From NCBI GenBank assembly GCA_047967505.1, contig CM106539.1: a stretch of 64,000 nucleotides of DNA, one strand, 5' to 3'. This document shows, one piece after another, positions 44,898 through 55,651 of the stretch. Both the position numbers and the translations under genes were made by a program. Every line of letters starts with the position of its first letter. Position 1 is the stretch's first letter. The notes beneath the pieces were generated by a model that was given only the letters and a program-made list of their open reading frames with translations, was not told where the DNA came from and made no database searches. This DNA comes from Dipteris shenzhenensis (taxonomy: Eukaryota; Polypodiophyta; Polypodiopsida; Gleicheniales).

Positions 44898-45963
44898 ACC
44901 CCCCTTGACATTGTTGTAATGTCTCTGATTCCCAAGCCTGTTTGATGATGTACAAACACTTCTGCTGACAGGCTCTTAGTGAAGATATCTGCTACATTGT
45001 CCTCAAATGGACAATAGATGAGGATAATGATGCCATCTGCTATACAATCCCGAACAATAGCCAGAAATGGATTTTCTATCATCAATGTCCCCTAACCAAT
45101 CAGAATCTGTGAAGCCACATAGATCAAGATCACAAGCATTGGTATAATGCATCCCAAGAGTAATAGTGCCATGCACATATCTGAGAACACGCTTGGCAAC
45201 ATTCCAATGAGTGATAGTGGGACAATGCATAAACTGACTCAATACTCCTGTAGCATAAGCAATATCAGGCCTTGTGGAACACAAATAGATAAGACTCCCC
45301 ACCAACTATCTGTACAAAGTGCCATCAAACTTTTTAGCCTTATCATACTTAGACAGTTTGAGACCCTTCTCAAGAGGTGTAGCTGCAGGCTTACTATTCT
45401 CCATGTGAAATCTCTATAATATACTCCTGGCATACTTAGTTTGGGACATGAAAATACCATCTTGAGTTTGGCAACAGTCAATGCCCAAACAATAGTGCAG
45501 TAAACCCAAGTCTGTCATATCAAATGACCGAGACAAAGCTGAATTTACTAATGCAATATTTCCCTCATCACTGCCAGTAAGCATGATATCATCCACATAA
45601 AGAATAAGAATGATGATTTCTGATTTTTCTTGAAGCACATAGATATTTGGCTCAGTATAAGTGCTAACAAAGCCCTGTGATAATAAGAACTGATGGATTT
45701 TATGGTACCAAGCTTGAGGTGCTTGTTTCAGCCCATATAAAGCTTTGCGAAGCTTGCATACCTTTTGTTCCTATCCCTTAACCACAAAACCATAGGGCTT
45801 CTGCACATAGACCTCTTCCTTTAGGTCTCCATTCAAGAAGGCCGTCTTCACATCCATCTGATAAACAGGCCAACTATAACTTGTAGCAAGAGAAATGACA
45901 GTCCGAATGGTTGTCATCTCGGCTATAGGAGCAAAAGTCTCCTCATAGTCAATTCCTTCCTCG
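44898..45963 (-). pseudogene. copia-4 reverse transcriptase and RNase H, truncated at both ends
   Basis: Minus strand: [66 protein letters not shown] (catalytic YVDD), [46 protein letters not shown], then a jump to [16 protein letters not shown] and the terminal GLGIRDITT. About 90 residues of RNase H, including the conserved AALSTAEAEY-type block, are deleted. The 5' side stops abruptly at 45963 against a CACTA fragment. Confidence 0.88.
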
Positions 45964-46123
45964 GACAATTAGACAAATCTCCATGCTCACAACAAAAGAG
46001 AATACAATCATTACGACAAGCATGGATGGTATCATAATCCATACCCACCATTGTTAGCATCTTCTTCGCTTCATCTCTTGACGTAGGCATGGTATTTGGT
46101 GTAGGCAACATCTTCTGGAGCAA
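45964..46123 (-). pseudogene. CACTA (TNP2-type) transposase fragment
   Basis: The frame reads LPTPNTMPTSRDEAKKMLTM, then VGMDYDTIHACRNDCILF and HGDLSNCP. This is the start of the TNP2 transposase, whose hallmark is the cysteine-rich IHaCxNDCiLy...CP stretch. Only about 50 residues remain. The join to copia RT at 45963/45964 is abrupt. Confidence 0.8.
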
Positions 46124-46324
46124 CCTATCACAATTTAAACATACATAGGCTTCGAATAATGATTATTCTCAAACATACATGATGATTCTGAAAACAAACA
46201 ATATCCAAATAATGAGTCAAATTAATGCGGGAGCTAACCTCATTAAGGCCGAGACACTTGTATCCGACCACCCATACTTTGCTTGCAGATTCAAGATTGA
46301 GAGACAAGCCCAATGAACCTATCC

Positions 46325-47790
46325 ACCTATTTTAATTGGCGGCACTGGCACATGCAATACATTCACATTGCTGACAACACTAGTCCAACATTATGAACAA
46401 AGCATCGTTGTTGACAATGTTGGGCTACCAATGGCATACATAGGTACAACTGCTTTTATCATAGGTGGGACAACAATCCATTCGGCCTTGCATCTCCCAC
46501 TAGTGACAAATGCACTAACAAATCTAGAAAGAGAAAAGCTTGACAGTCTAAGTGCTCAATACAAAAACTTGAGACTGGTCATTTTCAATGAAGATTCCCT
46601 TATTGGACAAAGCATGCGAGACCTAATGGACGCACGTCCACTCCATCAAGCACATACACTCAATTGAAGTTGGCAGGCTAGATGTCATCTTTTGTGGCAA
46701 CCTTTGCAAAGCAATTCTAGATGTGTCAGAGAGAGACGACATTCATCGATGCATTAAATAGAATAAGGGTTGGGCAACAAACAGAAGATGACTTGTCATA
46801 CATGAACAACATGTTTCATAGACAACCAATCCCAGACATAGACATTGCGCACCTCTTCTTCATGAATGAACAAAAAGAAAGACACAACAACCCACCAATG
46901 CAAGGACAACACATAGGGCACACGGACTAGCAATCACAATAGTCGCATATGACCCAACAAACATTAGAAGCCATGGCTATACACTCCACTTTCCCAAATT
47001 TCTTGTGCAAGAAACTTATATTTCTCAATAAATTAGAAGCAAAACATATCAATGTAATGTCGACAAGGTTGTCATGGTAGAAATTGCATGATTGCATATA
47101 GAAGCAAGCTGGCAATGTTTGCAGAGAAACCTGCCACTGCACAAAGAAACACACACAATCATAGAGTCCTTGAACACATTGTCGCTAAATTGCTATCATG
47201 AATACATATTGGCAGACATGAACCTAATGTTTGCCAACATCCTATGCTTGCAAGAAACAAGGACCAAAATGGCCGTAGTCCACTAAGAAACACATTCAAC
47301 AAAATTTCATGCTTTGTCGGGCACAGTCTAACCATCCTCTACAACCCAGCACTTGAACTAATCAACAGCACATCTACAACAACAAATGGCATCGAAATCA
47401 TATCCACCATCTTCAACAATGATAACCATCAACAAATCCAAGTCATTGGCACATACAATTCCCCCCAAACACCAATCGCCGACTTTCTCGTTGCACTGCA
47501 GCAACCACTGGCTAGCTTGGACGAGGACATTCCAATTGTTGTCCTAGGCGACTTCAACACTGACAAGACCCACACCTTGCATGCTTCGATTCCCTTGGCT
47601 GCTATACCAGCACCTATCATGCCACCAGCCATTGCTGACTCAAGAATAATTTACTAGTCAATATTGGACCACATCTGGACAAACATTGAGACCTTCTTGG
47701 CCATTGTTGGTACAAACCACTGCTACTGGTCCGACCACTCTGCCACTTCCCTAATGGAACTTTCAAAGAGTTGAACTTTGCCTTTCCCTG
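46325..47790 (+). pseudogene. Helentron helicase and endonuclease region
   Basis: The plus strand reads PPILIGGTGTCNTFTLLTTL (Walker A, with GKT changed to CNT), YIGTTAFIIGGTTIHSALHL, LRLVIFNEDSLIGQSM (Walker B, DE changed to NE), ALNRIRVGQQTEDDL and IAHLFFMNE, as in Helitron Pif1-type helicase. After frameshifts comes an endonuclease/exonuclease/phosphatase domain: LNTLSLNCYHEYILADMNLM, ILCLQETRTK, IPIVVLGDFNTD, ILDHIWTN and WSDHSAT, in the expected order with catalytic Glu, Asp-Asn and Asp-His residues visible. Helicase followed by an endonuclease is the Helentron (Helitron2) arrangement. Many stops; inactive. Confidence 0.75.
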
Positions 47791-49165
47791 CCTTTTTCCG
47801 TGGCAGGCCTAGTGAAAATTGTCACCTTGTTACCTAAGAAATCAATTAAATTACTCCATTGAAAAATAAGGGCCTTATGAATTATGTTTCTCCTTGATGG
47901 GAAGTAGAGGTGAGAATGAGAAAGAGACAAGGGATTAGGTGAGAGTCTTTAGGAATCATATAAGATACAATTCATGCCCATTATCTAGTGATTCAAACAC
48001 AATAATTGCCATTAATACTAATCACAATCACTTGAGATTTTGAGTGAGCAATCTTGGCAATGGTTTCACATAAAGAATCACTCCAATTAAGCTAGCACCA
48101 TCCATATCCAACATCATTATTGAGTGAGCTAGATTGGGAATAGAAGTATTTGAGTGTCTAGACAAGAGGTCTAGATTTCCACCTTGTAAATAGATTATCT
48201 ATAACCCTAGTTATGTCTACTGTGATTCAATGGAAGATGGAAACATTATAGGAAATTATTTATGTAACGACTCTCTAACCAATGATAAAATGCATCCAAA
48301 ACGTGCATCATATATACAACATGTGTACATTGGGAAATATCAGGTTTGGAGGCATTTTTTGGGATAAGGAACATCAATTGATGCAACTCACCCTTGAGTA
48401 AAGAGTCACTCAAGACAACTACAGTTGCCTTAGGTGACATCCATGAGAAATTTCGAAGGTAAGCTTAGATGACACAAGCAAGATGAATATAACTTACATA
48501 ATAAAGTCAAGAAAAGCTATCATTGACATGTCACTACCAACTTACCTAACTATCTCGTAGAGAAGTGAAATAGGTCCCCCCAATTGAAAAGAATTGAAAA
48601 TCATATTAATTGATGAAAAAATTAGGAGGGGAGGAGTGGAAGGGCAAGCGAAGGGTTAAAGTAGAGGGATTAATGAGGATGTCCCTCTATTTATGAGGGT
48701 AAGCGTTTAACACTCGTAATATATTCTACTTCTATCACAACGTCTTTATATAGCCTATTGGTAAGACCCCTTGAGTGGTTAGTAGATGTATTGAGTCCCG
48801 CATTTTCATGAGCTTTTCAAGCTATCCTTTTGACCTTAGCTTAATTGGGGTGCTTGACCTTTCCACCTAACAAATCTTATGAATTTCTCCTTTAAAGTAA
48901 AGGCCTTTTCCCAAACTAGAGCCAATATGGGGGAGTGAGGCTATACTCATTTCATTAAAGAGAATACACGTCTCCACATGTCTCCCAACCTTAAAAATAT
49001 AGAGATCCCTTTCTTATAGGGCTATTTCTATTTAAAAATCTCATCTCATGTGAGTCCACCTTTTGTGGGATCGAAAAGGAGGAATGCATGTGCGAGCTTT
49101 CAAGCATAGGGAGTCCTTGTAGGGTTGAAAAGGAGGCATGCATGTGAGGGATACCAACAAGGGAC
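47791..49165. other. Intergenic, no gene seen
   Basis: A/T-rich DNA with only short frames. No terminal hairpin or clear Helitron 3' end was identified. Confidence 0.4.
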
Positions 49166-49169
49166 ATCT

Positions 49170-49663
49170 TGATTGCTTATGAAAGCAAAGGGAAGAGGAG
49201 CCTTTGTAATATAATACAAGAGAGAGAGAGTAAGTATTACTGTACCATGTGAGTGTGTTGACAAGATTGTATTGTAGTGATTGAAAAAGACGTCATAAGC
49301 AAAACAAGGTAGTCAATCCATTTAACATGGTTAAGGATCTAAGTTAGTTGTCATATTTACATACGATGGAAGACGGAAGGCTGTGTGGCCACCACTTTGC
49401 CCACCACATCTCCCTCGAGCATGTTCTGTTTTTTAAATATAAAAACCAACCGATTTTAATAGTAAGGGGGGGTCAACCCCTAAGAAAAAGGACATTCATA
49501 CAATTTGGTCAATATAAGGGGTAGCTGCCCATGACCTATGCTGCTAACAACAACCGAACCCCTACGAAATGCTAGGAGCATGTTTTGGTTGAGGCCATGT
49601 AGCCTATGCACATGAGTTGCAAATGTTTACTCTTTATGAAAGCAAAGGGAAGGGGAGCGTTTT

Positions 49664-49701
<38 letters not shown>

Positions 49702-49880
49702 CATTCTACCATATGACTGTGTTGATAAGAATATATTCTAATGTAGTGATTGAAAAAGACTTCATAAGCAAAATGTGTTAGACAATCCATAACAAGGTTA
49801 ATGACCTAAGTCAACCATATATCCACATAAAAGGGAAGAAGCAGAGATGCGTGGCAACTGTCACCCACCCATCATACTAT
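49170..49880. repeat. Two direct copies of a 230-250 bp repeat
   Basis: Copy 1 (about 49170-49410) and copy 2 (about 49632-49880) share tatgaaagcaaagggaag, a GA microsatellite, gtagtgattgaaaaagac(g/t)tcataagcaaaa and the caatcca...aggttaa(t/g) tract in the same order, separated by about 220 bp. Confidence 0.75.
49667..49697. repeat. (AG)n microsatellite
   Basis: About 15 AG units inside copy 2 of the direct repeat. Confidence 0.9.
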
Positions 49881-50593
49881 GGTTGAGGCCACGCAGTGTA
49901 TACATATGAGTTGCAAATGTTTGCAGGCAGATTGTCACAATCGAAATCCCCAAAATAGAAAAGGTTGGTCTATGCCCATGAGAGGAAAACATTCAAATGC
50001 CTTGGGAGGTAGGGCGCATGCCATAAGTGAAAGAGATGAAAAAAACAAGTTGAAGGAATAGTGATGCTAGCTGCTTGAAAACGATTCATGAGTGTAATGA
50101 ACAATATGACGAATGTTGCTTTGGTAACCCTTAAGGTTGAGAGAGACATCTCAAGTATTGAGAGATGCTAGTTTTGAAAGTCGAGGTTAAACAACATTCC
50201 CACGTAGGGGGAAGGCTATCTGTTCTCTTGAGTGCAAGGAAAAGCGATAGGGCATGCAATTTTGCCATCAAAATATGTGTTGTGCACAATCAAGGAGTGA
50301 GCTTGAGGTCCCCTATGCATGAATATGAAACATGCGTTGAGAGGGTTGTCACTGAGCTATGTGGACACACCAAGACCAGGGACAAATACTAATCGATTCT
50401 CCTATTTTTCCATGTACCCCCGGACATACTAGTTGGAGGTCAGATTTTTTGGCACTTTTGGAAATGGAAAGACCCAGAGAGAAATAATCGCATGCAAGGG
50501 GGAGGTAAATAATAGGCTCAAAGGAGAAGGGAGGAGGCACTTAAGGACTCTAAAGACTTTATGGTGAGTTAGAAATTGTAAAGATTCTAGGTT
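49881..50593. other. Intergenic, no gene seen
   Basis: Three frames of 60-75 codons lack recognisable motifs. Confidence 0.4.
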
Positions 50594-50673
50594 AGTTTAG
50601 ATTTAATCTCAATTGTACATCAAGCCTCTTTATGGTTTAGATTTAATCTCAATTGTACATCAAGCCTCTTTAT
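50594..50673. repeat. Exact 40-bp tandem duplication
   Basis: atttaatctcaattgtacat followed by caagcctcttta occurs at 50601 and 50641. Confidence 0.9.
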
Positions 50674-50877
50674 TAGAAGGAATATGACCTTGTCTCATTT
50701 AATGTGTTCATAGTAAAAAGACATTATTGGCCTGCCCTCTTGGGTAGCCTTAGCAACGCTTCAAATTTGGCAAAGCAGAAATTAGGCATTTTTAGAATTT
50801 TTGGAAGTGCATTTTTCCTATAGGATAATATGTTGACTTTTCTTCTTTGGACTTGAATGCAGACTTTAAAGTGGTCG

Positions 50878-50998
50878 ACACACACACACACTCTCTCTCT
50901 CCCCTCAAGTCTTCTTACACACCATCTCCACCTTTTCTCCCTCCCCGCCCCCCCCCTCTCTCTCTCTCTCTGTGTCTCTCCCCCCCCTTTATCTTTTT
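50878..50998. repeat. (CA)n / (CT)n simple repeats
   Basis: A short acac run is followed by ctctctct and C-rich stretches to about 50990. Confidence 0.85.
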
Positions 50999-52005
50999 TG
51001 ATATTGGGCAGGCCTTATGAATGAATAAATATCATTCATCTTGTCATTATGTACGTAAAATGTCACCATTAGCTAGCAAAAGGTCACCACCATCAATTAA
51101 ATATTAGCAGGTAGTGTACTCTTCTTTGCTGGCTTTAATTATAAGGTAGAGAATGTAGGTGTGTTATTTGAAAATTTGGAGAATTTTAAGATTCAATTGT
51201 GGTTAAGCTTTAGGATTACCCTTGATATTAAGACTAGAATCGCCGATGGATAGGGAGGTTGGGGACTGCTGTTTGTTGTGATGGTTTTTGAATTTTTGGC
51301 CATCAAATGTATTGCGGAGTGGGAGTTTCCTTGGCAATTTTGACCATACCATTGTTGTTGTTAGTGGCTTGACTGTTTTGATGCATAAAATGTTAAGTTT
51401 GGGGTCACTTTTTGTGTAAAGTAGCTGGTCAATATGTAGTGTGTTGTTCACGATTATGGAAAAGTTTTGTGGAGTAGAAGTTGTGCGACCCTAGTAGTTG
51501 TTGACGGGCTTAAGAAGCGCTTTCTTGAGTGTTTCTTTGGAATGCTTCAAGGGTTTGTTTCCATGCAGCCCAGATGTGTGCATTTGGGTGCGGGAGGTGG
51601 TACTCCTTTGGTTCAAGTAGCTGAGGGAGAAAAGTGGGGGTGGTGGCATTTAGTGCATTGGGGGCTTGAATGAGTCCACATACTAAAATTTCATTACATT
51701 TGTGTGGCCCACTGCTAGAAAAAAAACACCCTTTAATGTATTTTGCACCGGCAATATTTAAAAAAAACGACTGAAATTTTGCAGTGTCTTTAGAATAGCG
51801 GGTGAGATTTTGAATATTTTAGTGTGAAAATTGGCAAATGTGTATGTTTTGAGACCAAAAAAATCGGCGCATGACTTGGAGAATGTCCTTAATTTGACTG
51901 GTTGGGAAAAAACTTTTTTTCTAGCACTGGTGGGGGGGGGGGGGAGGGTTGTTGCATGCAGGTGATCATGAAGCCTAGCCAATTGGAAGGAGGCCCCACC
52001 CTTCG
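50999..52005. other. Intergenic upstream of the glycosyltransferase gene
   Basis: No gene recognised. A poly-G run lies at about 51931-51944. Confidence 0.4.
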
Positions 52006-52131
52006 GCCACTCAAGCCACCACACACCAGCTCACACCGTGAGCCTCTGTGCGTGAGCCCCGCGTGGTTGCTCGAAGCCAACTCACGCACAGAGGCTCACG
52101 GTGTGAGCTGGTGTGTGGTGGCTTGAGTGGC
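52006..52131. repeat. 51-bp perfect inverted repeat with 24-nt loop
   Basis: Arms 52006-52056 and 52081-52131 are exact reverse complements (gccactcaagccaccacaca... pairs with ...tgtgtggtggcttgagtggc). The transcript would fold into a long perfect hairpin. It lies about 0.8 kb upstream of the start codon at 52899. Confidence 0.95.
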
Positions 52132-52898
52132 TCAAGGGTGATAGTAGGCGACTATATGTGCTTGCCACCGCAAGGAGAGGGTGGAGAGAACATGTGGTCG
52201 TGTGTGTGTGTGTGGGGGGGCTCAAAAAACCCCCTCCAAGAGTGGTGGACTCCACCGGCGCTCTTCTTCATTCAAAGCTTTTTCATCCAAATCAACTACG
52301 GCCCGGCCGCTCCTCCTCCTCCTCCTGTTCCTCCAAAGCCACATGGAGCTGCCACAAATCCATTGCTTCACATTTCCTCCTCCTCTTCCTCCTGTTCCTG
52401 CCCAATTCGGCTCTGCTGTCGGGCCCCCCCCTCCTTCCCTTTTAGCTTCCCCTTGTCTTCCCCCTTCCCCTTTGGCGCCCTTTCCATTTCGGTCTCCTGC
52501 CCTCCTCTCCGCCATAGCCTCCCCATCTTCAAGGTAGCTTCGCTTTTCCGCATTTCTCCATATTTCCTCTGCTTTTCCTCTCAGCAATTAGATCTCCTGC
52601 TCCCTTCATTGGCTCCCCTTCCATTCCCGTAGACTTTGTCTTCTCAACGCGATCCGGTCATCGTCCCCCCGCCTGCAGTCCGCCATAGCCGCCGAGCTTC
52701 CGACCTCGCTTCCACCCACGAAATTTCATCCCTCTCCCTCCCATTCTGAGCAACTGGGTTGTATCCTCCTGCTCCCTTGCCAATTGGGTTGTTTCCTCCT
52801 GCTCCACAATCTCACGGATTACTCTTTCTTCTGCTCCCCACGCTCACAGATCAGAGCTCCTCCGCCATAGCCATAGCTCGCAACCTCCCTCATCCGCT
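52132..52898 (+). other. Pyrimidine-rich upstream/leader region of the glycosyltransferase gene
   Basis: From about 52260 the plus strand is C/T-rich (ctcctcctcctcctcc at about 52311), typical of plant 5' leaders. No clear TATA box. Proline-rich open frames here (such as 52048-52632) reflect composition. Confidence 0.45.
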
Positions 52899-54825
52899 AT
52901 GCTGAAAGGAGCCGTCACACCTTCCACCCCCCACCCTCGCTCTTCCCTTGCAACAGCACTGCTCCTTGCTGCCCTGTTGCTCACCTCCGTCTTTGCCTGG
53001 CTTTACCTCATCCTTTCCTCTCACCACGCCTGCTCTCACAAAACCAATCGAGCCTCCTCTTCTGCTGATGATTCCTTCCCTTCTCCCTTCCCCTGGCAAC
53101 CGCCTGACTTCTGGGACTCCGACCCCTTCCCCACCTTCCCCAAAACTCTTCTCTCCTCTTCGCGCCCGTCTGCCAATAATTCCTATCTCTCCCTCCGCAA
53201 CATCGTCTTCGGTATTGGCGGATCGGCCCAGCTCTGGCCTCACCGCAAGGAGTTCATCAAGTTGTGGTGGAAGCCGCGGCGGATGCGGGGCTTCGTCTGG
53301 CTCGACGAACCTATCCAGCACTCCGAGCCCCTGGATGAGCTTCCCATCCTAATCGTCTCCGAGGACACCTCCTCCTTCAGGTACACTCACCCCGTCGGCA
53401 GTCCTTCGGGAATTCGCATTGCACGTATTCTGGTGGAAATGTTCAGGCTGGGCGTGCCGGATGTGCAATGGTTCGTGGTTGCGGACGATGACACTATTTT
53501 TTCCACAGACAATCTATTGAGAATCCTAAGCAAATATGATCCCAATGACATGTATTACATCGGCGGATATTCTGAGAGCCATTTCGAAAATTTCATCTTC
53601 AGTTATAGTATGGCATACGGGGGAGGTGGCGTTGCTATAAGCTATCCTTTAGCTGAGGCTCTAGTGGGAATGTTCGATGATTGCATCCAGAGGTACCCTC
53701 ACCTTTTCGGCAGTGATGATCGCCTCCATGCATGCATCACGGAACTCGGTGTTCCGATCACCAAGGAACCAGGATTCCATCAGGTATGTTGCTCAGATCA
53801 CGCTCTCAAAGAAAGTTTCCTTGCCATTTGATGACTTCGCTCTTGGCCAGCTTCTCGAGCTGTGGGCAGATTTCGCCATTGACAGATAGGCGCTGATATT
53901 TGTGATTACCTCTAAATCAAATTTAAACTAAACTCATGCAGATCTCAGTAATGTCAATGTACTCCTTGTACAAACGTAGCCCTTTAATTTATGCATTTTG
54001 ACAATGAGATCAAGTTCTCTGAGTAACCGAGCAAAGGTTGTTGCAGGTCGATATTCGTGGCAGTGCATTTGGCTTGCTAGCTGCACATCCGGTTGCCCCC
54101 TTCGTCTCTTTGCATCATGTAGAAGTTGTGGATCCCCTCTTCCCTGATCTTAGCACACTTGATAGTTTGAGGCTTTTGGTGAAGGCAATGCAAACGGAAC
54201 CTAGCAGTTTTTTGCAGCAGTCCATTTGCTACCATCCAAAGCATAGGCTGTCCTTCTCCATTTCCTTGGGATATGCAGTGCAAGTTTATCCTAGAATCGT
54301 GTCTCCTCGCGAACTTCAAAAATCAGAGAAAACATTCAGGGCCTGGAATGATTTAGATTTTGAGGCAGAATTTGACATCAATACTCGGCCATCACCATCC
54401 ATTTGTGATAAACCATTTGTCTTCTACTTGGATGAGATTCATACTGATGAGAGAAAAGGTTTGGTTGTGAGCACCTACAAGCGAAATGGTGCAATTGATG
54501 ATCAGAAAAAGAAAGAATTCTGTTGGTCACGTACATTTTCTCGCGATCGGGTGCAGCAAATTCGTGTAGTCAACAAACCTTTGGACTGGCATTGGTACCT
54601 TGTAAGTATTGAGGCATGTTGAGCCTTTTCTGTTTAAGCATCCATTAGTTGCAGCTAGTAACACAGACTCTAGGCTAGATTTCCATTTATCTAGCTTAAC
54701 GCTCAAGAAAATGGTTAATGATGCAGGTCCCTAGGCGACAATGCTGCTCTTTAGGTGATCTAAAGAACGGAGTTTTGGATATAACAGTGGATTCCTGTAT
54801 GCAAGGCATGGTGATTGCAACTTGA
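52899..54825 (+). CDS. DUF604 / fringe-like glycosyltransferase
   Basis: Predicted Golgi-type type II membrane glycosyltransferase of the plant DUF604 family (related to GT31/fringe); donor and acceptor are unknown. Exons are 52899-53783, 54047-54601 and 54727-54825, all GT-AG and phase 0, giving 512 residues, normal for the family. Residues 17-39 are a membrane anchor (LATALLLAALLLTSVFAWLY). The catalytic domain shows SLRNIVFGIGGSAQLW, KLWWKPRRMRGFVWLD, GIRIARILVEMFRLG, WFVVADDDTIF (DDD at 196-198, the metal-binding DxD), YYIGGYSESH, MAYGGGGVAISYPLAEAL, FGSDDRLHACITELG and, across intron 1, GFHQVDIRGSAFGLL. The C-terminus has WHWYLVPRRQCC and LDITVDSCMQGMVIAT. No stop or frameshift, so it is likely functional. 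The start has no competing upstream in-frame ATG that I could see. Confidence 0.9.
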
Positions 54826-55192
54826 TATGCTTACATCCTTCAAATTTGGGTCCAGGTGGCACGTTTTTTTTCTGGAAAGGCGTATCATTGTTTAACAGTC
54901 TTTATAAGCACTTTGCAATCATGGTATATTACCCATTACCTGAATGTGTTTAGTTCAGCGGTTAATGGTACAAGTGCACAAGGGGTAGTTGTCTGATTGC
55001 AAGGGGCATGGCCAAAGTTTGGGCTTGGTTTGTGCTTATTAATGGACACTGAGAGGTCCAGGATGCTACCACTTGGCCTACACCGTGGATTGGAGGTTCC
55101 TCTGATACTTGCAATGGTGCTTTTCCAGCAATTATTTTGGCTTGAGGTGATAATATAGTTTTGTATTTGTATATCATGCATAGGAAAAGGTT
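54826..55192. other. 3' flank of the glycosyltransferase gene
   Basis: Non-coding; a polyadenylation signal was not decided. Confidence 0.4.
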
Positions 55193-55308
55193 GTCTGAGA
55201 AGAATATGAAGAGATTAACCACGGCTTATTGATGCTACCCTCTAATGCATTTGAGTTGTCCAAGAAGAATAGGAAGAGAGTAGCCATTGCGTATTGATGG
55301 TAACCTCT
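55193..55308. repeat. Diverged 66-bp tandem duplication
   Basis: gaagaatatgaagagattaaccacggcttattgatg and gaagaataggaagagagtagccattgcgtattgatg follow each other about 66 bp apart. Confidence 0.7.
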
Positions 55309-55571
55309 CTTGGGGTTTGGCAGTTCAGAAATACAAAACTAGATGATAGAATCTTTTTACTGATTCTGAAGCTCAGAGGAGATATGGTCAGGACAAAACT
55401 GGGGGGCTGACTAAACAGGTTCTTGTGACCGACTCGTTCAATGTTTATGCAAGTTTGCAGTGAACCTTTTGCAAGCCTGAATCCCTCTTGCAAGTCCTAT
55501 TCTCAGTTCTTGATGACTACCTGTATTGTTAACCGACTTGTACGTCATGTTGCTACTGTTGTCCAATAGCC

Positions 55572-55651
55572 TTTTTCTTCAGGATTATGATTCCTCTTGA
55601 AGGTGCATACGTTTTTCTTCAGGATTATGATTCCTCTTGAAGGTGCATACG
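55572..55651. repeat. Exact 40-bp tandem duplication
   Basis: tttttcttcaggattatgat followed by tcctcttgaaggtgcatacg occurs twice in tandem. Confidence 0.95.

Noticed and set aside
52048-52632. 194-codon plus-strand frame upstream of the glycosyltransferase
   Set aside because: It reads through the hairpin and a C/T-rich leader; proline-rich by composition only.
52890-53321. 143-codon minus-strand frame
   Set aside because: Antisense shadow of exon 1 of the glycosyltransferase gene.
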